Counted from the stretch's first letter, positions 53,582-63,535 are shown. The stretch is DNA of 64,000 bases from Runella aurantiaca (GCF_003339505.1 NZ_QPIW01000017.1:62001-126000), one strand, 5' to 3'. Program-made: numbers and translations. Notes: generated by a model from the letters alone, not told the origin.

Positions 53582-54796
53582 TTATTTGCCTTCCAAAGCC
53601 CTCCTGACTGCTGCTACGGTTACTTCGGCCTGATAACCAGCCAGTTTTTTGCCCATTTCTATGGTTTTGGTGATTGGTTGAAGATTGACTCCATTAATGG
53701 AAAAATCCCCTTCTTTGATGCGTTGATTGGCCCTGACGAGGGCGGGATCCAACGCCATTATTTGAGAAGTATATTGAAAACTGTCGTGCGTGCCGCTGTC
53801 TTTTTCCTGAATACCTTGTGTTTTTAACCATTGGGCCACACGATAATTGTCATAATACTCGGGAATAAACAAAACATTGATATTTTCATTTTTCCATTCT
53901 GCCCTTAATTCTTTTGCCACCACGTACATCCCCCACTGATTACCCCCGCTGTCGCCAATGAAGATGATTGTTTTGAAGCCGTGCATTTTCAAACTCTGGG
54001 CAATTTCTTTGAGCAGTTTCTCATACGTAGCCTCGGTAAGGCTGATGGTGCCCGGGTATCTCATGTGGCCTGCTGGGGGAGTATGTCTGCCTTCGGGAAC
54101 AAAAGGAACGATAGGGGCGATAAGCGTATTGCCCAATCGGCGGGCAATGGAATCGGCGGCGACTCTCAATACAAAATTATGTTTTCCCGAAGCCAAGTAT
54201 TTTCCGTTCATTTCGACCCCGCCCGTCGGAATCAAAACGGTCGTTTTTCCTTCTTTGAGCAAATCCCGAATTTCCAGCCAATTCAGCTCTTCGATAAACA
54301 AAGTGTTGGGCGCAGCAATGGTTCGTTTCATGGCAATGTCGGGCGAAAGATCTCCTTCTGACAATCCGGGAATAGGTTCTATATAGGTGGGGTTATTAAC
54401 CGTTTTTTTCTCTTTCGTCAATGTGACTTTATAGGGTCTCCCAACTATGTACAGTAGCCCAGCTATTTCCTCTTGCGTTGGATGTATGTTTCCCTCAAAA
54501 TCCACTCTTGTTTCGGGAAGCATAAAAGAAAGATCGGTTTTGTCTATCTTCACTTTTTGAGCTTCCAGATTGGTCAAAGGTTCGTGCCTCCAGATACTGC
54601 CAATGTTTTTAAGCGGAAAATCTACAATTACTGATTTCTTGGAATCAGTAATATTGATGTGAACAATGATTTCATCCGTAAATCCGTCTATGAATGGGAC
54701 AAGTCCATACCAATTTTCGGTGGTTGGTGCGTTGGATTGCGCCTTCACACCCAATACCGTTGCAATAACGGCAAAGCATAAAAAATACTTTTTCAT
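53582..54796 (-). CDS. Exported creatininase-family protein
   Basis: 404 aa, signal peptide ending GVKAQ. Residues 20-150 are a beta-rich N-terminal region of unknown type. About 165-400 is a creatininase-like amidohydrolase fold: TVLIPTGGVEMNGKYLASGKHN, APIVPFVPEGRH, HMRYPGTISL and IFIGDSGGNQWGM. The metal-ligand positions differ from cytosolic creatininase: the usual E-x-HG reads EMNG, NGHGGN reads GDSGGN, and KHN replaces the late Asp. Function is therefore uncertain; it may belong to an exported subgroup with altered chemistry. Confidence 0.8.
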   Translation of the reverse strand: MKKYFLCFAVIATVLGVKAQSNAPTTENWYGLVPFIDGFTDEIIVHINITDSKKSVIVDFPLKNIGSIWRHEPLTNLEAQKVKIDKTDLSFMLPETRVDFEGNIHPTQEEIAGLLYIVGRPYKVTLTKEKKTVNNPTYIEPIPGLSEGDLSPDIAMKRTIAAPNTLFIEELNWLEIRDLLKEGKTTVLIPTGGVEMNGKYLASGKHNFVLRVAADSIARRLGNTLIAPIVPFVPEGRHTPPAGHMRYPGTISLTEATYEKLLKEIAQSLKMHGFKTIIFIGDSGGNQWGMYVVAKELRAEWKNENINVLFIPEYYDNYRVAQWLKTQGIQEKDSGTHDSFQYTSQIMALDPALVRANQRIKEGDFSINGVNLQPITKTIEMGKKLAGYQAEVTVAAVRRALEGK

Positions 54797-54854
54797 CGTT
54801 TAAAGGGTTTAGGTAAAGTTGTTACAACGTATTGATTTTATGGTAAATTGAGCC

Positions 54855-54879
54855 ATTGCAGGATGTTTTCACCTGCAAT
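54855..54879. repeat. Perfect 8-bp inverted repeat in an intergenic region
   Basis: ATTGCAGG, a 9-nt loop and CCTGCAAT lie between the FMN oxidase and creatininase genes. A second stem TTGTTAG/CTAACAA follows at 54904-54924. Neither has a T run on the minus strand, so Rho-independent termination is not obvious. Confidence 0.5.
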
Positions 54880-54989
54880 CTTTTGGCATCAATCAGTTTC
54901 AGTTTGTTAGTGTTTTGCTAACAATGGCTTAAAACACCTACAATAGCTTGAAAAAATAAGTAGGTGGTGTCCGCACCACCCACCCAATA

Positions 54990-56024
54990 CTACTTCCAAA
55001 TCACCGAAGAATCAATCTCGGCAATCGTGGCTTTACCCGTAAGTGCCATCGCCAATTCAAATTCATTTCTGAGTATTCCCAATACTTTCGTTACTCCTTC
55101 GGCCCCGCCGCAGGCCAACCCAAAACAAATGGGTTTGCCCACCAACACTGCATTGGCACCCAACGCAATGGCTTTCAACACGTCGGTTCCTCGCCGTATG
55201 CCCCCGTCCATCAATATCGGGATTCTTTTGTTTACTTTTTCGGCAATGCGCGGAAGCGCTTCGATAGTGGCGGGCACGGTGTCCAGATTCCGTCCGCTGT
55301 GATTGGAAACGACAATGCCCGACACGCCTGTTTCAACCGCTTTTTCGGCGTCGTCGGGGTTTAAAATTCCTTTGACCAACACGGGGATTTTGGCGAAGGA
55401 TTTTAGCCATTCAATGTCTTTCCACGTAAGAGATTTTGTGAGGGCAAAAGCATCATGCATGTGGGGCGTATGTACACCATTTGGCAAGGCAAAATTGACT
55501 CTTTGCTGACGATTACGAGCACCCGCCACGGGCGTATCCACGGTGACACAAAGCGCCATACAGCCTTGATATTCAGCCTCTTGAACAAGGTCTTTGGTAA
55601 AACTTCGGTCGTCTCTGACGTATAACTGAAGCCAGAGCGGTTCAGTCGCCACTTTCGCTATTTCTTCCAAAGAGGTAGTGGTAAAAGAACTCACTACATA
55701 CACGGCCTCCGCGGCTCCAGCCCCTCTGGCGGTGGCCAGCTCTCCTTCGGGATGCATAATTTTGTGATAAGCAGTAGGAGCAATTAGTATTGGATGGGGC
55801 AAATCAAGCCCTAAAAGTGAAGTACTGGTATCAATTTGACTTACATCAACAAGTACCGTTGGATTAAGTTTTATCGCATCCAATGCCTGTCTGTTCCATC
55901 TGACCGTAAACTCGTCGGCGGCACCGCTTGCTACGTATTCATAGGCCATATTGGTCATTTTACTCACGGCCAATTTTTCAAAATCAAACAGATTGACGAT
56001 TCCTGCTATCTCTATTTTATCCAT
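54990..56024 (-). CDS. FMN-dependent alpha-hydroxy acid oxidase/dehydrogenase
   Basis: 344 aa, no signal peptide, cytoplasmic. (beta/alpha)8 FMN barrel: APTAYHKIMHPEGE, WLQLYVRDDR, VTVDTPVAGARNR, VLVKGI, the catalytic His in SNHSGRNLD, and DGGIRRGTDVLKAIALGA. The family oxidises L-lactate, glycolate or similar acids. The substrate cannot be told from the sequence. It lies 20 bp downstream of the serine hydrolase gene. Confidence 0.9.
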   Translation of the reverse strand: MDKIEIAGIVNLFDFEKLAVSKMTNMAYEYVASGAADEFTVRWNRQALDAIKLNPTVLVDVSQIDTSTSLLGLDLPHPILIAPTAYHKIMHPEGELATARGAGAAEAVYVVSSFTTTSLEEIAKVATEPLWLQLYVRDDRSFTKDLVQEAEYQGCMALCVTVDTPVAGARNRQQRVNFALPNGVHTPHMHDAFALTKSLTWKDIEWLKSFAKIPVLVKGILNPDDAEKAVETGVSGIVVSNHSGRNLDTVPATIEALPRIAEKVNKRIPILMDGGIRRGTDVLKAIALGANAVLVGKPICFGLACGGAEGVTKVLGILRNEFELAMALTGKATIAEIDSSVIWK

Positions 56025-56044
56025 AACAAGTTGATTTTGTGGGC

Positions 56045-57532
56045 TTATTGCTTTTTCTCAGGCACAGCTTCCATCAGTAGAGAATATGCTTTATTCAACG
56101 CTACGCCTCCTGCCTGCGAGCCTTTGTAATGCCCAAGACGAACAACTACTAAGTCGCGCGAGGGTATAACCGTAACCGATTGACCACCAGCTCCCAGCAT
56201 CATATAAGCATCTTTGGGGATTGGAAAACCGCCATCACCGTTTATCCAAAACAGACCTCCATAAATAGGTCGCCCATCGGCTACCCACGGTTCGGCGAGG
56301 GTACTGACAAACTTTGTAGAACCTTCGGGCAAAATGCGTTCACCGTTCCAAACTCCGTCCTGCAAATACAGGTTTCCTAAACGCGCCCAATCTCGTCCAG
56401 AAGCAAATTCGTAGCCTTGGGTCAAAAAATTGCCGTACGGGTCGGTTTCCATGGTCATGGTGCGTACACCGATTTTATCAAACAAAGCCCGTTGCGGAAA
56501 GGTATGATACACTTCGCCCATTTTTTCTATCCCCAACCGATTCAGGTAGTTGGTCAGTACAGGGTCAGAATTACGGTAGCGGCCTACGGTATTGGGCAGC
56601 CATTGTTGAGGCAAATTGGCCGCGTATTCAAACGAATTGACGGCTCCGGTGTACAAGTACAAATGGTCGGGATAACCCAATGCGGGATTGTAGTCGGGGT
56701 CTTGTGGCGCACGACAATACAATCCACTGGACATGTGCATGATGTCCATGATTCGGATTTTGGCGCGTTCGTCGCCTTTGCCCTGCCATTGCGGAATGGG
56801 CGCGGGTTGGTCTAATTTATAAACCCCTTTACCAACTAAAATGCCCATAATTGTGGCCGAAAGGCTTTTGCCCATCGACCAGCTTTCCAAAGGGGTATCT
56901 TTGGTAATGCCTTCGCCATAATGTTCGGCGATGATGCGGCCCTTGTAGGTGACTACGAAAGCGGCCGTTTGGGCTTCGGCAGGCTCAAAGGCAACCTTTA
57001 CGGCCTGCATAACTTTGTCCATCTCAATTTCGGAAGGCATTGCGCTGGTCGGCAACACATCACCCATGGGCCACGGAGTCGTAGCCGCATCGGGCAGATT
57101 ACGCACTACTTTTACGGGCCTGAAATTCAGTGCATTACTCCCTTCGGGCAAGGTTACGCAACCTTGGTCGCCCGTATAAATAGCGGTTCGGATAACGCCG
57201 TTGGGTAAAGTAATCGAAACTGATTTTTTATCATAATCAACGACGGGCTTGCCTACTTTGGCCCGTTCGGCGTAGGGGCTTGTAAAATACCCTACATTTT
57301 CGGCCGTAAATTCAGGTTTCAGCCCCGTAATGAACACCGCCGAGCACATGATTTTGGCGTAACCCGACGTATGGTGCGAAAGCGCATCACCCGGGGGTGC
57401 TTTGTAAGTGGCGGTCTCCAATTCGAGTTCAGCGCCCCGCGCAATCATTTTGCTGCGTGCATTTTGAGCGCTGATAGTAAGGCCATTCAAAAGGAGAAAA
57501 GCCAAAAAGAAAAGAGGAGAAATTCGGTTCAT
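56045..57532 (-). CDS. Exported serine hydrolase, beta-lactamase class C type
   Basis: 495 aa from the ATG at 57532 (NRISPLFFLAFLLLNGLTISAQ, signal peptide); a TTG 14 codons earlier is less likely. S-x-x-K in SWSMGKSLSAT and Y-x-N in YRNSDP identify a penicillin-binding/esterase-like serine hydrolase. Residues 30-150 are a family-specific N-terminal part. Probably an exported esterase, amidase or D-peptidase. Confidence 0.88.
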   Translation of the reverse strand: MNRISPLFFLAFLLLNGLTISAQNARSKMIARGAELELETATYKAPPGDALSHHTSGYAKIMCSAVFITGLKPEFTAENVGYFTSPYAERAKVGKPVVDYDKKSVSITLPNGVIRTAIYTGDQGCVTLPEGSNALNFRPVKVVRNLPDAATTPWPMGDVLPTSAMPSEIEMDKVMQAVKVAFEPAEAQTAAFVVTYKGRIIAEHYGEGITKDTPLESWSMGKSLSATIMGILVGKGVYKLDQPAPIPQWQGKGDERAKIRIMDIMHMSSGLYCRAPQDPDYNPALGYPDHLYLYTGAVNSFEYAANLPQQWLPNTVGRYRNSDPVLTNYLNRLGIEKMGEVYHTFPQRALFDKIGVRTMTMETDPYGNFLTQGYEFASGRDWARLGNLYLQDGVWNGERILPEGSTKFVSTLAEPWVADGRPIYGGLFWINGDGGFPIPKDAYMMLGAGGQSVTVIPSRDLVVVRLGHYKGSQAGGVALNKAYSLLMEAVPEKKQ

Positions 57533-57644
57533 TTTGATATTTTGTTTAGGGTTTAAGGGTCGATTGGTTACCAAATCATAGGCCTAATTTCGTTCTTTTC
57601 ACTGGTAAACTTTATTCCATTTTACTTATTTCTTCGGAGGCATT

Positions 57645-59834
57645 TTATATTTCTGATGAAAGCTTATTCAGCGTTGGCAAGACCATTGTTACTTCCGTGA
57701 ATTTACCTTCTTCTGCATCTATTCTAATTTCACCTTTGTGGATTTCTATGATGTCTTTGCTCATAAACAGCCCCAAACCTGTGCCTTTTGAGGTGGGTTT
57801 GGTGGTAAAAAAAGGATTGCAAAGCCTTTCCAAATCACGCGGAGAAACGCCCGTTCCATTGTCTTTTAGTTTTAAAATAATTTCATCATTCACCAATTCT
57901 GTCGATATTTTTATTTGGGGATTAAATACTTTATCGGTCACGCTTCTGTCGGCAAGGGCATAAAATGAGTTATCAATCAGTGCCACAATCACTTCCCCAA
58001 ATTCGGGCGGTAGAATCTTGGTTTCGAGGGGTTGTTTTGCCAAGTCAAGGATTAGTTCCACCGTAAAATCGGGATAATTTACTTTTATTTCATCATAAAC
58101 ACATTTGGCTTCATTCTCGATAAACACATTGAGGTCGGTTTGCAAAAAGTCTTTTGATTTTTCTTTCAATAGCTTTTGCATGTCTTTTACAATTCTCGTC
58201 GTAGTAGCGCCGTGCTCGTAAATTTTGGTCACACTGCTTTTAATGAGGTCTACGACACTCAAAAACTCTTCTTTTATACTTTCTGGGACGACGTCTTTGT
58301 GCTTTTCAAACATTTCGTTGAGTTCATCCACCAAAAGGCTCGACGATTCTGAGAAATTGTTGATGTAGTTGAGCGGATTCAAAATACGGTCAACGATACC
58401 CTTCGTGAGTTGTCCAACCGAAGCCAACTTTTCTTGTCTTATGAGTTCTTCTTGCGTGTTTTTAAGGTGATTTAAGGTTTTTTCGAGGTCTTCTTGCGAG
58501 GCTCTCAGCTCGGCCGTGCGTTGTTGTACCTGTTGTTCGAGCAGTATATTTTGGTTGGCAAGCAGTTGTTTTTTCTCTTCACTGACTTTGACGAGTTTAT
58601 TGGCCTGCTGTTGTATGTCAACCAACAATTCCTTCATCAGCAGCGACACATACACCACCAATGAAATCGGGAAAGAAATGCGAATGCCCGTCAGCAACAG
58701 ATTGTAGTTGTAAGGGGTGTCGTTATAATCAAAAAATGCCATTAATATCGCAAAACAACTTGCCACTATCACCCCGATAATAAGGGCCCGGGAAGCGCCT
58801 TTGATGTTGTCTCGCCCGAGTAAAATGAGCGCTATGAAGATACAAAACTGTATCGGCAAATAATAATCAATCAACAATCCGTCAAACACATATACATTTA
58901 GGAAACCTCCCATAGCGTGTATACCGATGATGACGACAGACCATCCTCGGGAGATTTTAATGCGTAAAGCCATCGCTAGGGCAACAATCGCAAAACCATT
59001 GCTTGTCCACGCGGTCAGGCTCAATACCAGCGCATTAACCAATAATTCTTGGTGAGAAAGGCTGAAATTAAGTAAAAAACGCGCCAGCATTTCAACAGAA
59101 ATCAGGGATTGAACGATGGCAATCAAGTGAATGATTTTCTTCTCGTATAGGTTCAGAAAAGACAACAGCCAAAGCAACAATGCAATCAGTAAAGAGACAA
59201 ACAACCAAGTGGCGGTGTAGACGGCGTTATTCTCGGCACGTTGGTGCATCAAGGTCGTGTATTCAGCCCCCGTAAGCGAGAGCATCTGTCCGGAGCGAGG
59301 CAATGAGGGCAACATCAGGGGTTGTAATTGCGAGGTTTCGTCCACGATATGAATCGCAATCAAATGCTCTTCCTGAGGTTGTAATTGCACAGGCACTGGC
59401 AGTACATAGTAGGGATTATGCTCTTCAAACGGCTTCCCAGCGCTCCCTGTATTACCGTATGAATGAATCAATTGTCCATCCAAATACACATTCATTGCCG
59501 CCCATGTTTCTTTGGACAAGCTGAGGGGAAAATGAAAGAAAGTTGAATCCAACTTCACTCTGAGCCGAAACCAACCCTCCACCAACCCTGATGAATCGGC
59601 GTAGCGGGTAGGTATATCTGCTGGGCGAAAATGTTGCCAATCGGAGGTATTGAGGTTCTTTTTTGACCAATTGACATGATTCCCTGGCTTAAACACCCAG
59701 CCGTTTAGGGAAGAAATGACCAGTCGCTCGTCTGGTGCGAACATTTTTTTGGACAAGACCACCGTAGTATCCTGCCCAAACCCCGAAAAACAAACAAGGT
59801 TGAAAAGTACCGCCCGAAGAATGCGTTTGATCAT
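57645..59834 (-). CDS. Membrane sensor kinase-like protein lacking the phospho-acceptor His
   Basis: 729 aa. Signal peptide; an extracellular galactose-binding-like domain (about 30-190, WFRLRVKL, WAAMNVYLDGQLIHSYG); seven membrane segments (about 205-400, 7TM-DISM-like); a coiled coil (400-470); a dimerisation helix; and an HATPase domain with DNGTGVSPRDLERL and GTGLGLFMSKDIIEIHKG. In the H-box, where HEIxNPL is expected, the protein reads IVDRILNPLNY, so Asp482 stands at the position of the phosphorylated His (codon GAC at 58389-58391). It may be a pseudokinase or regulator of the partner kinase next to it. Confidence 0.85.
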   Translation of the reverse strand: MIKRILRAVLFNLVCFSGFGQDTTVVLSKKMFAPDERLVISSLNGWVFKPGNHVNWSKKNLNTSDWQHFRPADIPTRYADSSGLVEGWFRLRVKLDSTFFHFPLSLSKETWAAMNVYLDGQLIHSYGNTGSAGKPFEEHNPYYVLPVPVQLQPQEEHLIAIHIVDETSQLQPLMLPSLPRSGQMLSLTGAEYTTLMHQRAENNAVYTATWLFVSLLIALLLWLLSFLNLYEKKIIHLIAIVQSLISVEMLARFLLNFSLSHQELLVNALVLSLTAWTSNGFAIVALAMALRIKISRGWSVVIIGIHAMGGFLNVYVFDGLLIDYYLPIQFCIFIALILLGRDNIKGASRALIIGVIVASCFAILMAFFDYNDTPYNYNLLLTGIRISFPISLVVYVSLLMKELLVDIQQQANKLVKVSEEKKQLLANQNILLEQQVQQRTAELRASQEDLEKTLNHLKNTQEELIRQEKLASVGQLTKGIVDRILNPLNYINNFSESSSLLVDELNEMFEKHKDVVPESIKEEFLSVVDLIKSSVTKIYEHGATTTRIVKDMQKLLKEKSKDFLQTDLNVFIENEAKCVYDEIKVNYPDFTVELILDLAKQPLETKILPPEFGEVIVALIDNSFYALADRSVTDKVFNPQIKISTELVNDEIILKLKDNGTGVSPRDLERLCNPFFTTKPTSKGTGLGLFMSKDIIEIHKGEIRIDAEEGKFTEVTMVLPTLNKLSSEI

Positions 59835-59848
59835 GTTGTCGCTCGTGA

Positions 59849-62800
59849 TTATTGTTGCTTAATCGGTAATCTTACAATAAACGTCGTCCCTTCACCCTCC
59901 ACACTCTCGCACTCAATCGTCCCCCCATGCCCCTTGGTCACAATATCATACGCCAAACTCAACCCTAAACCCGTCCCCTCACCTGTGGGTTTGGTGGTGA
60001 AGAAGGGCTGGAAGATTTTGGCTTTGGTGGCTTCCGACATTCCTATGCCGTTGTCCTTAACTTGGATAATAACTTGATTATCAATAACTTGGGTGCTAAC
60101 AACAACTTTGGGCGAGTAATTAACGTCGGCAGCATTTTGAACCGCAGACGCGCAGTCGCGTCTGGCGTTGACGGCATAGAACGCATTATTGATTAGGTTC
60201 AACAATACCCTGCCGATTTCCTGCGGAACTACTTCAATTTTCGGCAAGTATTTATCCATAATCAACTCATAATCTGAGTTAAATCGGGTCGCCGAACCGT
60301 CTTTGTCTTTGGCTCTTAATCCATGATAAGAAAGCCGCAAAGATTCATCCGCCAGTTTATTGAGGTCGGTAAGCTCTTTTGTACTCATACCTGCTCTTGA
60401 GTGTTCTAGCATTCCTTTCACAATGCTACTCGCACGCTTGCCGTGGTGGTTGATTTTTTGCTGGTTCTGGCTTAAATCTGTTACCAAATCCAAGATGGCT
60501 TCCTTATCTATTTCTGGTTTCACCACTTCTTCTTTCAACTCTTGGGCAAGCTCAACGCTCATTTCCGAGAAGTTATTGACAAAGTTCAATGGATTCTGAA
60601 TCTCGTGGGCAATACCTGCCGTGAGCTCGCCGAGGCTGGCCATTTTTTCCGATTGAATCAATTGGGCTTGGGTAGATTTGAGTTTGCTTAACGACTGTTC
60701 TAATTCACGGGTACGAATGTTTACTTTATGTTCCAACATCTGGTTTTTCTTCAACAACTGCCGTGAACGGAACACAATATAAGCCCTCAATCCACTCAAA
60801 AACAGTAAAGTATAAATCAAATAAGCCCACCAAGTAGCCCACCACGGAGGCCGAATTGTAAAAGTGTATTGGTACTCGTTGCTCCACTCGCCCACGCTAC
60901 TAAGTGCTTTTACTTTGAAGGTGTATCTACCGGGAGAAAGGTTACTGTAAGAAGCGCGGTTGCTACTAGATAGGCTACTCCAGTTTCGGTCGTTGCCTTC
61001 CAGAAAATATCGGTATTTTACTTTATCTGACTGGTGCATCGTGATACCGATAAAATGAAAAGTCAGGTAGTTGTTATCATAAGGCAAGCTGAGACCGCCC
61101 GGCAATGCCTGCCATTTAATGGTGCTATCTACCCGAATATCACCCACTTGTACGCCATTGCCCAGCACTATGCTAGTATCAGGATTGTTGATGAGTGTAT
61201 TCCAATCTACGGGCTCATTATAGAGAGATATACCCGTGAGCCGAGTTTTAGGTGGAGCATTTTTTTTCATCTCTCTATTTGTGTAATACACCGTAACTCT
61301 ATCATTTGAGCAGGCCCAAATGTTGCCTGCTTGGTCGGTAATAATGGTATTTCCACTTTGTCCTCCCATCCCCAAGAACCCATCACCGTACCCAAAACTT
61401 TTAAATAGGTTGAGGTTTTCATCAATGCCCGAGGCATTGGGGGTTGTTTTCAAATAAGATTTTCGGGCTTTTTCCTTGGGCAATTTATTGAGGCCATTGC
61501 GGGTAATAAACCACATATTGCCTTCGTGGTCTTCGGTGAGTGTTAGGGGATAATGCTCCGAGAGCCCTTCTTTCTGGGTGAAGGCCGTAAAATATTTTCC
61601 ATCGTACCGGGCGGTGCCTTCTGAGGTACCAAACCATATATTGCCTGCTTTGTCTTCGTGGCTTGTCCAAACGCTGTTGTGCGGCAATCCATCTTTGGTG
61701 GTATAACAGGTAAATTGTTTACCGTCGTATTTGGCTATTCCGCCGTCGCTGGTGCCAATCCAGATATTACCGTTTCGGTCTTCCGTCAAACTATTGGTAA
61801 TGTTGGAGGGAAGGCCCTGTTTGGTGGTAAAAACAGTAATGCTCTTGCCATCGTATTTGTAAACGCCCGACCCGTAATTTGCCATCCACAGATTGCCGTG
61901 CCTATCTTCCATGATATCCTGTATCGCATTTCCCCTTTCGCTCCTTGGGTCTTTGAAGTAATAAAACTTCTTACCGTCAAATTTTGCGAAGCCCCCGCCG
62001 CCGTCACCCAAACCCAGCCATATATTCCCCTGGCGGTCTTCGACCATTGAGCGTACAGTTTGTGGTGAGGGTAAGCCTTTTATGGAAGTATAATGCGTAA
62101 ACTGTTTGCCATCGTATTTGCACAGGCCCGCTTGCGAGCCAAACCACATATTTCCTTTTTTATCCTCCAAAATGCTCCAGTTTCGGTTGAATAGCAAGCC
62201 CTCCTTGTCCGTAAAGTGATTAAACGGAATGCCGCTAAGTTTGGTCAAACTACCATAATTCCCAAACCAGATGTTGCCTGAACGGTCTTCCAGCATACAT
62301 AACACTTCTCTATCAGGAAATCCTTCTTTCTGGTTGTAGTGCGTAAATTGCTTACCGTCGTACTTGATGGCTCCCGCGCCTTCGGTACCCAACCATACGT
62401 TGCCGGCTCGGTCTTCCAGCAAGGTGCTAATAGCATTATGACTTAACCCTTCTTTTTGCGTAAAATTCAGGAACTGTATTCCATCGTATTTGATTACGCC
62501 AGTACTGTCGGTACCCATCCAGATGTTGCCAGCTTTATCTTCCAACAAACACCGAATACCTTGGGCGGGCAGACCGTTTTGCTTTGTGTAATGCGTAAAA
62601 CTCTTACCGTCAAATTTATCCACTCCCTTTTCGGTGGCTATCCAGATGTTACCCTGCCGGTCTTCAATGAGGTGTCTGACCGCGTTGCTTGAAAGCCCCT
62701 GTTTGGTAGAGTATATCGTAAAATTTTTGCCGTCGTACTGGCCAATCCCCCCTTTGGTAGTACCAAACCAAATCGCGCCCTTTCGGTCTTGCAACATGGA

Positions 62801-63535
62801 GCGTACGTGCCCCATTGGTGTTTTTTTCTTGTCTATGATGTATCTGAAATGTTGGCCGTCGTACTTGAACAAGCCTTCTTTTTCGGACCCAAACCACATA
62901 TTGCCCGAACGATCTTCAATCAAAGTCATGACTCGGTTGCCGTTGGTGGCAGGCATGTTGGAAAAATGGGTGAAATTTTGTCCGTCAAACCTACTCAATC
63001 CTCCCCCCCTCATACCTATCCAAATGTTACCAGCCTTATCCTGAATCAAAGCACGGACGGAGGGGTGCCGTAGCCCTTGCAGTTTAGAGTAGTAGCTAAA
63101 ATTAGCAGGATTTGGGTCTTTGATAGCCATGTCTTTGGCTACCACCACTTCTCTAGGCCCTACCGTAATTTGGCTATCAATCGCCTCAGATACGACGGGT
63201 AACAAGAAAGAATCTTTGCCTAGTGTACAAACGGTGGGAGTGCTCAGTTTGAAGGGCTTTTTCGCAATTGCAGCATAAATATTTGTATTTGCAGGGATTG
63301 ACTTTAGAGCCCCTACGGTTGTGATTTTAAAGTCAGCTGCCGTCACGGGGATTACTTTGGGCGGCTCTAGACTGTCAGCAGGGGTTTTATAACCCTTTGC
63401 CTCCACAACTGACAATTGATGAGACTCATTGCCTTTGTTTTCGGATTGACGACACGCGTACTGAGATAAGATGAGTAAACCAATACAAGATACCTTCAGG
63501 ATACTGACAAATGGTAGATAAATAACGTTTTTCAT
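59849..63535 (-). CDS. Two-component propeller sensor histidine kinase
   Basis: 1228 aa. Lipoprotein-like or anchored N-terminus (Cys28). Residues about 150-760 form two beta-propellers from 14 repeats of the type E-D-R-x-G-N-I-W-F-G. A Y_Y_Y domain (about 770-900, YRYFLEGNDRNW, NLSPGRYTFKVKA) and one membrane helix (WWAYLIYTLLFLSGLRAYIVF) follow. Then a HisKA domain with His977 (AHEIQNPL) and an HATPase (DNGIGMSE, GEGTGLGLSLAYDI). There is no receiver or DNA-binding domain, so a separate response regulator is needed. It ends 14 bp before the His-less kinase gene. Confidence 0.93.
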   Translation of the reverse strand: MKNVIYLPFVSILKVSCIGLLILSQYACRQSENKGNESHQLSVVEAKGYKTPADSLEPPKVIPVTAADFKITTVGALKSIPANTNIYAAIAKKPFKLSTPTVCTLGKDSFLLPVVSEAIDSQITVGPREVVVAKDMAIKDPNPANFSYYSKLQGLRHPSVRALIQDKAGNIWIGMRGGGLSRFDGQNFTHFSNMPATNGNRVMTLIEDRSGNMWFGSEKEGLFKYDGQHFRYIIDKKKTPMGHVRSMLQDRKGAIWFGTTKGGIGQYDGKNFTIYSTKQGLSSNAVRHLIEDRQGNIWIATEKGVDKFDGKSFTHYTKQNGLPAQGIRCLLEDKAGNIWMGTDSTGVIKYDGIQFLNFTQKEGLSHNAISTLLEDRAGNVWLGTEGAGAIKYDGKQFTHYNQKEGFPDREVLCMLEDRSGNIWFGNYGSLTKLSGIPFNHFTDKEGLLFNRNWSILEDKKGNMWFGSQAGLCKYDGKQFTHYTSIKGLPSPQTVRSMVEDRQGNIWLGLGDGGGGFAKFDGKKFYYFKDPRSERGNAIQDIMEDRHGNLWMANYGSGVYKYDGKSITVFTTKQGLPSNITNSLTEDRNGNIWIGTSDGGIAKYDGKQFTCYTTKDGLPHNSVWTSHEDKAGNIWFGTSEGTARYDGKYFTAFTQKEGLSEHYPLTLTEDHEGNMWFITRNGLNKLPKEKARKSYLKTTPNASGIDENLNLFKSFGYGDGFLGMGGQSGNTIITDQAGNIWACSNDRVTVYYTNREMKKNAPPKTRLTGISLYNEPVDWNTLINNPDTSIVLGNGVQVGDIRVDSTIKWQALPGGLSLPYDNNYLTFHFIGITMHQSDKVKYRYFLEGNDRNWSSLSSSNRASYSNLSPGRYTFKVKALSSVGEWSNEYQYTFTIRPPWWATWWAYLIYTLLFLSGLRAYIVFRSRQLLKKNQMLEHKVNIRTRELEQSLSKLKSTQAQLIQSEKMASLGELTAGIAHEIQNPLNFVNNFSEMSVELAQELKEEVVKPEIDKEAILDLVTDLSQNQQKINHHGKRASSIVKGMLEHSRAGMSTKELTDLNKLADESLRLSYHGLRAKDKDGSATRFNSDYELIMDKYLPKIEVVPQEIGRVLLNLINNAFYAVNARRDCASAVQNAADVNYSPKVVVSTQVIDNQVIIQVKDNGIGMSEATKAKIFQPFFTTKPTGEGTGLGLSLAYDIVTKGHGGTIECESVEGEGTTFIVRLPIKQQ
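60145..60164. repeat. Short palindromic element inside the HATPase coding sequence
   Basis: CAGACGCG, CAGT loop, CGCGTCTG is a perfect 8-bp stem, read in frame as part of an insertion (RRDCASAVQ, about residues 1125-1133) that the paralogous kinase at the window edge lacks. It resembles small dispersed palindromes that can invade reading frames. Confidence 0.55.

Noticed and set aside
59849..63535. Regular repeats suggesting a DNA repeat array or CRISPR
   Set aside because: The periodicity comes from about 14 propeller repeats in one long reading frame; DNA units vary and there are no spacers.
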